Shown one piece after another: positions 55,333-64,000 of a DNA stretch of 64,000 nt (its first letter is position 1; every line of letters starts with the position of its first letter). The stretch lies in assembly GCA_025765595.1 (NCBI GenBank), contig JAIVFH010000011.1, positions 372,001 to 436,000 on the forward strand. The letters run 5' to 3'. A program made the translations under genes and the position numbers. The notes under the pieces are model-generated. The model did no database searches. It worked only from the letters and a program-made list of their open reading frames with translations, and was not told where the DNA came from. This stretch comes from Obelidium mucronatum. Taxonomy: Eukaryota > Chytridiomycota > Chytridiomycetes > Chytridiales > Chytriomycetaceae.

Positions 55333-56781
55333 CTACAACGCTTTTTGTCGGTTTCCATCTGTATTGGGTGATTCAGCATAAACAATCCTTCCCATTTGTG
55401 CCTCCCTTTCCAGAGACACATCTCGCGTTCCCATCGCTATCGCATCTTGATATTCAAACCATGATTTAATCCCTTCCGGAGAACAGTCATCCAACGTTAT
55501 TGGCCCAAAGGAACCGTCTCGAAACATGTGGACGAATGCTCTTGATGCAGAAACACGATTGAATACACCACGAGGAACGGAAAGAATTTCATCTCCAGGA
55601 ACGGTTCTAACAACAGAATTTGGATCATAGTTCTCCCAATTCCCTTTGTCCCGTGCCCTCCTTTCATGAGCTAGTGCATCCTTAAGTTGACTCTTTGCAA
55701 TAATTGCGTCCAGCAACTCCTGGATATTGTTTGTTTGCGGAATTCCCAACCCCATTGTGTAGATTTGCAAGGAGTTTTTGTTCTGATTGAGTCTGAAGAG
55801 AAGGTATTCGACAATCGCGAGTTCATTAGACAGAGAGTCTTTTGTGGAACCAGTGAGAGCGACACGAAGGCCTTGGATGGGAGACTTGAATTCTGGGTTG
55901 AGGACACCTGGTGTGTCGACAAGATAAATAGTTGGGTCTGAGTGGATTTTGACTTTTGTTTGGATGGCTCTGGTTACGCCTGCATGTGAAGCCACCGCAG
56001 ATACTTTTCCTGAATGTAAGTGGTTGTAGCAGTTAATTTCAAACATGTGATGGAATTGTGGGAGGGGGACTCTAACTATGTCAATCGCGTCTGTAAGACA
56101 AATCAAGACAAAGGGCAACTCAGTTTGGCCAAACTCGGTTTAACCATCTCGTGGAAGTTTCCCGCTTTTGGCTTACTTCTCGCCTTCAAGTTTAAACAGT
56201 GAATACTGACCCTTATTAGTCCCATAATGCCGTAACGCATTAATAATCGAAGATTTGCCAACATTGGGGAGACCAACGACAATAACGGACATGTTATTTC
56301 CCCAACGAGAAGGATCTGATTGGGCTTTCTCCACTAGAAGCTTCATGATTTTCTTGATCCAAGGTTTCCCGTTCAATCCAGAACGAGGTTTCGCAGACGT
56401 GAAAAGAAACTGATGTTGCGGAGCGTATTTCGGGAATGATTGGGTAATAAGCTGCGAGTGGAGTGTCAGAGCTTGAATCGTCCAGAAACGCAAACCAAAC
56501 CTGTGACATATTTGGATTGGCCAAGTCCATTTTGTTGAAAAGAACAATTCTGTCTCTCTGGCCCAGCACATGATCGAACTGCCTGTTTGCACCTGAGAGG
56601 GGAATGCTGTACTTGGAGTGAGCAGAGTGTGTTTAATGTCAGACCAAACCCACCGTGCATCGCGCACTTCAACCACCACGTCAATGTGGTGTCTTCCTTC
56701 GCCCAGAAGTCTTAGTGTAGTTTGCTGATGCTTTGGAAACCACGGCAGAATCGTCGAAATAGGTGGGGGGACAAACAACAT
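55333..56781 (-). CDS. MTG1: Mitochondrial ribosome-associated GTPase MTG1
   Basis: Circularly permuted GTPase of mitochondrial ribosome assembly. Starts MLFVPPPISTILPWFPKHQQ and has VEVRDARIPLSGANR, the join made by splicing out about 46 nt (GTGGGT...TACAG). G4 is IVLFNKMDLANP, then FTSAKPRSGLNGKPWIKKIM, G1 VVGLPNVGKSSIINAL and G3 YLVDTPGVL. The typical C-terminal part follows (GSTKDSLSNELAIVEYLLFR, LDDCSPEGIKSW), ending NRQKAL. The G4-G1-G3 order is the YlqF/MTG1 hallmark. A one-base shift near 56430 is needed between G4 and G1. Its start lies 36 bp from the epsin start. Confidence 0.9.
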
Positions 56782-56817
56782 CGATTCTAATAAAAGAAAG
56801 AAAAAGAAACAAAAGCA
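56782..56817. promoter_or_regulatory. 36-bp divergent intergenic spacer between MTG1 and epsin
   Basis: Only 36 bp (A/G-rich on the plus strand) separate the two ATGs. Core promoters must overlap the neighbouring coding exon or its introns. Confidence 0.5.
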
Positions 56818-59519
56818 ATGAACTCAGCAAAGGGCGTTGTTCGGTCCGTCAAGAACTACACGAAGGGCTACTCGGACATCCAGATCAAAGTGCGGTAAGC
56901 GAGTCAGGCGTTTGTGTGAAAATCGGTTTATTGGGCCTAACGCCTGTCTCCTAGAGAAGCAACCTCGAACGATCCGGTGCGTTGCCTTACGAGTCCCCGA
57001 ACGAGGCGCTGCTAACCGCCTTACTTTCTTGCTGCAACAGGCTCCCGCTTCCCAGGCGGACATGGCCGCGATTGCGCGGGCCACCCACAACCAGTTAACT
57101 AAATTCAAATTCAATGCAACAAGTTCGACTTATGTAACAAACAAAACAACAAACCGACAACAGCCGCGACTTTATTGAAATAATGGAAATGCTCGACAAG
57201 CGTCTCAACGACAGTGGAAAGAACTGGAGGCACGTCTACAAAGTGGGTGCTTGCTTGCCGCCTTTAATTCTTCAATAATGCTCATTTATTCACCGCCTGT
57301 TTCTATTCTTCTTTGCATTTATTCGTTTTGGTAGAGTCTCGTTTTGCTCGATTTTCTTCTCATTGCTGGTTCCGAGAATGTCATCAAGTATGCGAAAGAA
57401 AATCTCTATGTCATCAAGACTTTGAAGGAATTCATGTATCTTGATGAAGATGGACGGGATCACGGTGCAAATGGTGGGTTTGCAGTACGGCCGAAGGCTT
57501 GTTTGGATACTTCCGACAGCAGGGTCTTTTCATCGAATTTTCGCAGACTGGCTACGTTAATTGATTATGCCGCCGAAGGTGGTGAATTTGGACAGCACAC
57601 ATTTTCTTTTGATTCCTCAAGCTAATCCGCTTCGCCAATTCCAATCAACTAACACGAATCTCAAATATCTAGTGCGTCAATTGAGTAAAGATATCACTGC
57701 TCACCTGAGTGACGATGCGCGTTTGAGAGAAGAACGTGCAGGACAAACCCGAAACCACAGATTCAGTGGAAGTGATGATGAGGAGAGGGGCCGGTACAGA
57801 AACCCGGATCGGGACCGGGAACAAAGAAGTGGCAACAGCAGCTATGGAAACAACGAAGATGATGAATTGAGGCGGGCGTTAGAAGAGAGTAAGCGCACGG
57901 CTGAGGCTGAAGAACGTAGGCGTGCAGACCGAAACAAGACGTAACGCCACTTTTTTTGTCATCAATGTCTATGGGCTAATAGTTTTTCCGAAAACAGAGA
58001 CTCTGACCTGAAAAAAGCCTTGGAAATAAATGAACGGGAAAGGTATGGGGAAATGCATTAAATTGACGTGTGTGACTTATCGGCGAAATCTGCAGTCAAC
58101 CTGCTCCCAAGCAGGCGGAAATTATTGACTTCTTCAGTCCAGTTCAAACTGCTCAACCCAATTTGTTTGAATCCGCTCAAGCGAATCCTTTTGGTGGTTT
58201 TGGGAGTGGGTTCCAACAGGACCCATTTGCTGCTCAAATGCAACAACAGCAAATGCAACAGCAAATGTTACTCCAGCAACAGCAGGCCGCAATGCAGCAG
58301 GAGCAAGCTCGTCAGTTGGCTTTGCAGCAAGAGGCTGCAAGACAGCAGCAAGCTCTCGCTCTCCAACAGCAACAACAGCAACAGTCATTGATGTCTGGAT
58401 TTGCTGCGTATGATGCTCAGGCTGCTTCAAGGGCCGTTGCTGCCGATCCTTTGTTTGATGTCGCACGAAACAGGTTTGTTTATCATTTGAACCACTGTCT
58501 CAAACACATTATTCAACGAAATTGTTTTTTAGCTCTCAAATCGACCCATTTGCAAACCTTGCCGTCTCTCGTGGATCTGTGTAAGTAGTACGATGAAGTC
58601 CTTTCTCAATTTAAAATGCACCTTTTTGCAGGAGTGCTGTTGGAGTATCGGCTGTTCGGTCAGGTTCTCTTGTGGGTGCAAGCAATCCATTTGGAAGTGC
58701 TACTGCTACACCAGTAAGTGTGATAGTTTTTGTGGTGCCATCAATCTAACTCGCGGATAGTTCGGAAACTCTTCCAATAACAGCAACTTTGGCACTGGAA
58801 ACGATGTGTTCAACACCCAAACTGCACCCGTCAGCAATCTTTTTGGCGGTGTTACAACAAACAACAGCAACGCGTTTGCTAGTGCACCTGCGGGAGGCGC
58901 GGCAAAGAATCCATTCGGTGGTGTCTCGAATCAACAGCAATTTGGTCAACAGCAGCAGCAACCGTCTCCATTTGGCAGTTTGGGTATGCCAAATAGCAAC
59001 CGTCCAGTCACAAGCCAACGAGACTTTGCAGATCTGAGTCCATTCCCAAAAGCCAATACTGGTCCAATTGGAGCCATGGGACAGCCCCAGCAACAATCGT
59101 CACCATTTGGTACTCAACAGCAGCAGCCGTTTGGAGGATTTGGGGGTGCCTCTACGTCGGCGGCCCAACCATTTGGAACCAACAGCGGAAACAACAGTGC
59201 TTTTGGAACACAGCAAAACGGGTTTGGACAGCAACAGCAGCAACCAAATGCATTTGGTGGTGCTGCTCAGCCATTTGGCACTCAACAAAACGCCTTTGGA
59301 AGTCAAGCGCAACAGCCTTTTGGAAACAACGCATTTGGAACGCAGCCACAACAACAACAGCAAAATGCCTTTGGAACACAACAGAATGCATTTGGACAAC
59401 AACAACAGCAGCAACCTTTTGGAACGAACCAGTTTCCAATGCCTGGTCAGCAACAGCAGCCGCAGTTTAATGCTTTCGGTCAACCGCAGCAGCAACAGCA
59501 ACAGCAATCCTTTTTCTGA
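56818..59519 (+). CDS. ENT1: Epsin (ENTH-domain endocytic adaptor)
   Basis: Binds phosphoinositides, ubiquitinated cargo and clathrin partners at the plasma membrane. Short GC-rich first exons join to MNSAKGVVRSVKNYTKGYSD, KVREATSNDPAPASQADMAA, ATHNHRDFIEIMEMLDKRLND, NWRHVYKSLVLLDFLLIAGS and DGRDHGANVRQLSKDITAHL, the complete ENTH domain. Then come a UIM (DDELRRALEESKRTAEAEE) with a second partial UIM (DSDLKKALEINERER), and EIIDFFSPV. A Gln-rich region follows with AVAADPLFDVARN and DPFAN. The tail has many NPF/FG-type motifs (ANPFGGF, SNPFGS, KNPFGGV, then PFG/AFG repeats). Ends QQQSFF. Frames are intact. Confidence 0.93.
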
Positions 59520-59935
59520 TCTCAATAGTCTCAGTTATTCTGTGAAATTATCAGAATTTCCCATTCTCTCCCTCCCTTTCGTCTGTGTTTGTGTGTGTTT
59601 TATTGGGTTGGTTTAGAAGGATCGGTGTGTTTACGTTGTTGGTTTCTTATTGTTTTCATCTTGTTTTTTCTTGTTCTTAAATACATGATCTTATTATTGT
59701 AAAAATATGGCTTTATTGAAACGCCGAGTACGTATGAGCATTCAATTAAAAAACACCGTGCAAAGTGTCGGAACAAGATGTTACATTTCTTTGAGTTGAG
59801 TCGCTGGTGATTTTTTCAAAGAAATTCGCAGACATTACGCTTATGGTTAATTGAAATCCAACGTGTTTTGGTTTTGGGGTTCGTATCTTGGCCTGGCGAA
59901 GTTGAGTCCTGCTTCGATTCCTGGCGGATTGATTC

Positions 59936-61545
59936 CTATACTTTTTTCCCTCTTTGGTGTCCAAAGCAACTTCCCGTTACAGACACTAATGAAACTTGAG
60001 TTGCATTAATCACAAATGTTTGAAGCTGATCAGCAATCGTAAATTCAACAGTTTCTACAATGTCGATGGAAGAATCCCGCACTGATGTCGTGAGAACACG
60101 CTTTTTTGCAGCAAGCGCCGACATGTGGTAACTACGATGAGCTGGCGGCTTCAATCAGAGTCGTAATGGTGACACTGAAACCATTGTGAGATCCTTTGCC
60201 CCCATGTAACCTTGAACGCGTTTGGAAAGCACTACTCGTTGACAAGCAATTGGATTTCATTCAATTTGATTTGATCGCGTCATCCTTTGGGAAGGAAGGA
60301 AGGTCAGAAACGTGACAAAACGAAAGAATACTTGAAAACTTACAATCGCTTGACCGAATGCAGCTCGTTCGGAGTCACGCTGTACGCGAATTACTCACAA
60401 TGCTTGTACAAGAACCAAATCAGATTTTGACAATGTCTTTAAAATAGCATGGGAAAATTCCACTGCGTTGGTAGAGTCGTGATGGTCGCACAGAAGCTGT
60501 TGTGCTTTTTGAGAATCGAACTTTCTTCACACGTTCAACTGTGATTGCACAACCTTCAACCGGGTTTACTTTCGTCATCCTGAGGAATTTGATTAGGAGG
60601 CAACGGAAAAAACGCGACGAAAATGGAAAGAAGGGAAATGACCCGGATAGACTTACAAACTTCTTGATTTTTTCAAGCTCGACAGCTGTAACGTTGTTTT
60701 AATTTTCCTCCATCAAAAACGCGCAAGATCTTTTGCAGAAGTGGCCGCGATGGTGTTGCTGATCGCAACGTGAAGAGGTGTACCGTAGGACACGTTCTTC
60801 TGTCGACTTGATTTGATCGAGTCATTCTTCGGGAAGCTTCGTCAAAAAAGTGACTGGAAAAGTGGCAGGGAAAAACAAGGAAGAATTTCTACAATACTTA
60901 CAGTTCCTTGATAGATTGCAGAGACGTGGTCTGTGAAATGTACGTGAGTTGAAAAAGGGTATTAGAATCACGAAAGAATAAATTAAATAATCAACGTTCT
61001 TTTCATTGGGGTGATTCAGGCAGCGATAGGATTGTAGAGGTTTAATTGCAGAAGAGATGGCAAGTTTGTTCAAAAGCGATTCCATTCGTTGCCGGCAGAC
61101 CTGCAAGCAGGAAGGACGCTGGTTTAGTTGCTTCAGGAAAAGCGCTTTTTTATGAATGTCAGTTTTTAATCTTCTTTGATTTCAGGGGTTTTTCTGTTCG
61201 ACTCCAAACAAGAATAAACAGCTCAAATCTTTTATTGAAATCTGCATTCTGCACCCGATTTCTCATGTATCAAAACTCTGAAAGAGCGTAAAAAGCAAAA
61301 CCTGAAAGTCAAATTATGCAAGTATCACTTTTCATCCGATTGGGGCCAAACCTTTACATGTTCTTTGAATTCAATCTACCGCGATTCTTTGGTGGTAAAA
61401 TTCCTGTTAAAACGACCGCATTTTAACAGGGTTTTTAACAGGAATAGTTGTTTCATAAATCTGTTGCTCTCACCATTCCTTTATTCTGCGTATTTGACAT
61501 GAGAAGGAGGAATTGCGCAAACACGAATAAAATGGTCTTTTTCAT
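59936..61545 (-). CDS. Secreted protein with recurring exon-coded modules, unrecognised
   Basis: A signal-peptide exon MKKTILFVFAQFLLLMSNTQ (ATG 61545, donor GTGAGAG after NKGM) is followed by small exons. Module segments on the minus strand: TPLHVAISNTIAATSAKDLARF with VTAVELEKIKKF| (donor GTAAGT at 60657); NPVEGCAITVERVKKVRFS; LLCDHHDSTNAVEFSHAILK with SKSDLVLVQAL| (donor GTGAGT); RDSERAAFGQAI| (donor GTAAGT); VTITTLIEAASSS; and SSIDIVETVEFTIADQLQTF, VSLVSVTGSCFGH to a stop at 59936. The recurring theme is a (T/A)-x-SA-x-(E/D)(L/F)-x-x-A segment, then a charged or hydrophobic helix ending just before a donor. Several one-base shifts are needed. Function unknown. Confidence 0.4.
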
Positions 61546-62683
61546 GAGTGAATTATTTGCATCCCAGCATTTCTGATGGAAGGAGGGTGTTAAGACGTTC
61601 TTGCTCTTGGTTCGCCTATAAATCCACAACTGATGCATTATCCACCAATCACAACCCCTGAAAATAAACGGGATTTTAGTTTCGTAATTAAAGGCAGATG
61701 TTACCAGAATGAATGTTTTGGCCCCAGGCGACCAACGTTCTTGACTTCTCATGCATCGATGGGAAACTTTCTTTAACAAAGAAGGGATGTTCTCTTTGCC
61801 GAATATTTCATTTCAGCTTTTGTTCCAGTCAAGTGAAGGCATCAGTGCCGAATAAATGCATTTGGAATAAACACGCGTTGATTTGCTTTCATGTTCCAAA
61901 ATGCTTTAAAAACAAAACAAAATTGATTGGCACTCTTCAATGCGCACTAGAAGCTCTCTAGAGGACAAGATATCAGCTAAAGAGGAAAGCCGGGTGAAGA
62001 AAAATGAAAGCCCAGGTGTTATGTGTGTGGTGGGAATGGTGTGAAGTCAAAGAAGAGAATGAAGGTGATGTTTTCAAAACACCCACACGTACTTGGAGCC
62101 AATATTCCACTCAATCTAAATCAGAGAGCTTCCATATGGCGTGAGAGCTCAAGCGCAAGAGCAGAATTAGTTGGTTGAATACTAGGAGATTATAGGTCCT
62201 GGACGAAATCGACAAAACGCCAGAAACTAGAATTTGATGGCTTCCCTTCTTGTGCTTGGGAAGGAATACTTCTTCTGATATTGAGTTTTCTCCAACGTAA
62301 TTCAAGTAGCCGTGATATTTCTATGAATTGATTCCAAGATGAATTTCAGAATTTGGACACGGGCCTTACTAAGGAGAGAGAGTGATTGGCAATAAGATAG
62401 TTCGCAGATAGATGGACTACTGTAACTGAGGCATTATTTTCCGAAAAGGATAATGCAGCAGGCTAGCACATGGCTGATTGAATATGCGAACATCACAAAT
62501 ATTGCGTTGAATCACAGCACTGGCGGTATCTTGGCTTTGAGGAAAGATAATTATGAGTGACGTCTGGTTTATGTGCCTGTTGATGATTATTGCAGGCATT
62601 CTGATGACTTGAGTCAGTTCAGTTGTATCCACAAACTAATGAGTCACGGCATTACTCAATTCAACATGTCAATTGTTGTTACG
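61546..62683. other. Intergenic between two module genes
   Basis: No convincing frame. Likely promoter of the secreted module gene and 3' flank of its relative. Confidence 0.35.
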
Positions 62684-64000
62684 TCAATGTTGTAGAACAT
62701 CACTCTCGTTTCTAATTTTGGAACAAGTTTCTTCATTGAAATTCTGACCAACAGCTCCTAATCCCCAATTAGCCGTCCTGCGACGTTGGAGAATACCAAG
62801 CTTATGTGGATCTGTATCATCTGTTAAATTATTTGATTTGAGCTGCGCTATGCTCGATTGGTTGGTGCAGATCTTTCTCACATCCCCTCGTTGAGCATCA
62901 CTGAAAAATAAATATACAGCAATTAAATCTGGAAATAACTGTGTAATATTTATGTAGGTGCTCAAATTTTCAATAATTATAACTAAAAGAAGAAGTGAGA
63001 ACAGCTTGACTTGTGGTTGCAATCAGATTTTGGTAGTATGGCTTTTAGCAAAGAAGTAAGCAGGTATTTTGATTTTGATCCACCGTGCTTTCATTGGTAT
63101 CTTATATTCTGTGGTATTTAGTGCAATGATGACACTGTCTGGTTCGTTTATCAGCGCAACATCACTCTTGCCATCGTTACCCACAGTTAAGCTACAATTT
63201 TTTGGAGGAGGTTGCTTGGGCTGTAAAGAATGCCCTTTGAAATCATTAAATGATGGCTTGGTCATTGCATTGTTGTCATTTCTTGGAGCCCTGTTACTTT
63301 TATGCGCCAAAGACGTACATTCCCCCAAGATAGAAGTCTTGATTTTGTTAAGCAGATTCAGGCAATTCTTTTGCCTCTTTCTTGCGGAAAGCAACTGGTA
63401 GGGCAATGTGACATCATTGGAATAAGGAACACCGGCTGGTATTGTAAGATTTGATTCCTAAAATTCCGTGTTTTGGTATACCTTAAGCTTTTTCTTGCAT
63501 ACCCTCACAGTAACCTCCTCCAATGATACTTGTGGTTCTGTTCTAAGTGATGTGGCTTGAGTCATGATTAAATGTTCCGCTACCGGGTCACTTGCTGGTA
63601 CCTTGCTGCTTTGATTCCAGGCAGAGTGATTCCTTCATGCACTGTTAATTGGCCGCTATGCAACAGCATTTTTTTCAAATTAATCACAATTACCATAATG
63701 AATCGGGCTTGGGGCTTTGACGAGAGACAGTAGCTTCTACGGTCTTTCCAACTTCCAGCAGAAACTTCTACTGTTTCCAAGAAAAGCAGCTTCTCCAAAA
63801 AGCCGCCACTGCCAATTCTGAGAAGTGTGGAGTTTTTCAAAGCTCAGAAGCCAAAAAAAAAAACTATGAAAAACTCACAACTTTTGCACTACATCTGAAT
63901 CTGAATTAGACAAAGTAATTGAGACGGCTTGGGATAGTTCTGCAGCACTGGCAGCTTCCATCAATGTTACAATTGTGGCTCGTAACTGGAAATGCGGTTG
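62684..64000 (-). CDS. Partial paralogue of the modular protein, 5' end beyond the window
   Basis: Reading inward from the window edge on the minus strand: RATIVTLMEAASAAELSQAV and LSNSDSDVVQKL| followed by donor GTGAGT, the same layout as the 59.9-61.5 kb gene. Then VPASDPVAEHLIMTQATSLR, TEPQVSLEEVTVR| (donor GTATGC, acceptor TTTTAG, 45 nt), ESNLTIPAGVPYSNDVTLPYQ, NCSLTVGNDGKSDVALINEP and TTEYKIPMKARWIKIKIPAY. A last candidate exon has TANWGLGAVGQNFNEETCSK and ends at 62684. Exon joins after 63023 are uncertain. Confidence 0.4.

Noticed and set aside
59081..59519. Minus-strand Leu/Ser frames opposite the epsin tail
   Set aside because: Antisense of CAA/CAG-rich codons in the Gln- and NPF-rich tail.
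63069..63401. Plus-strand hydrophobic frame with LLSFLGALLLLC
   Set aside because: The minus strand here continues a spliced module gene from 63.4-64.0 kb, which is the better explanation. Kept as a minor alternative only.

Overview
This window is nuclear DNA of a eukaryote. It has short GT-AG introns (roughly 45-110 nt, often with A- or T-rich tracts), closely packed genes on both strands, poly-Gln, poly-Ala and poly-Pro tracts, and microsatellites. The gene set points to an early-diverging fungus, most likely a zoosporic (chytrid-type) one. It includes a cytochrome b5-acyl-CoA dehydrogenase fusion, JLP1/TauD-type dioxygenases, Gbp2-like and Nrd1/Mrn1-like RRM proteins, an Hpc2/ubinuclein homologue, and also a DOMON plus copper type II monooxygenase and an EFCAB11-like EF-hand protein. 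The chytrid assignment is inference; no rRNA or other marker is present.

Layout. 1-6.6 kb (minus): PIM/PASK-like kinase (cut by the window edge), Y14/RBM8A of the exon junction complex, a long-chain acyl-CoA synthetase and a small membrane protein. 6.7-10.5 kb (plus): a CCHC/CCCH zinc-finger protein and a secreted Thr-rich protein, followed by a CA/TC microsatellite. 10.9-22.8 kb: four TauD/TfdA-family dioxygenase paralogues on the minus strand, with an Ala/Glu/Lys protein built on a five-fold 40-residue repeat (plus), a PHM/DBH-like copper monooxygenase and a stray C-terminal fragment of a second monooxygenase lying between the first and second. 23-26.3 kb: a small secreted protein, an acidic coiled-coil protein and a predicted tail-anchored protein. 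26.3-29.0 kb: gene-poor, with an OTU-protease relic. 29.3-38.5 kb (minus): a 4-RRM Gbp2-like protein, an EF-hand protein, a 4-RRM Nrd1-like protein and cyclase-associated protein (CAP); one CAP intron carries an array of GC-rich hairpins. 38.7-46.3 kb (minus): a very large unrecognised protein and the b5-acyl-CoA dehydrogenase. 47.7-50.6 kb: two paralogues of an unrecognised family. 50.8-59.5 kb: Hpc2/ubinuclein, an HNH protein with an in-frame stop, a GNAT-like fragment, MTG1 and epsin. 59.9-64 kb (minus): two related genes with recurring exon modules, the second cut by the window edge.

The genes are mostly independent housekeeping loci: RNA binding and export, actin and endocytosis (CAP, epsin), fatty-acid activation and oxidation (ACSL, b5-ACAD), and chromatin assembly. 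The dioxygenase family is the one clear gene cluster.

Caution on the sequence: many coding regions that are otherwise well conserved need a single-base shift to stay open (for example at about 3.76, 18.38, 21.62, 29.59, 37.18, 54.42 and 56.43 kb), while others run intact for kilobases. Residual assembly indels are the simplest explanation, but real decay cannot be excluded. Gene ends and exon borders are therefore approximate except where a splice junction is stated.
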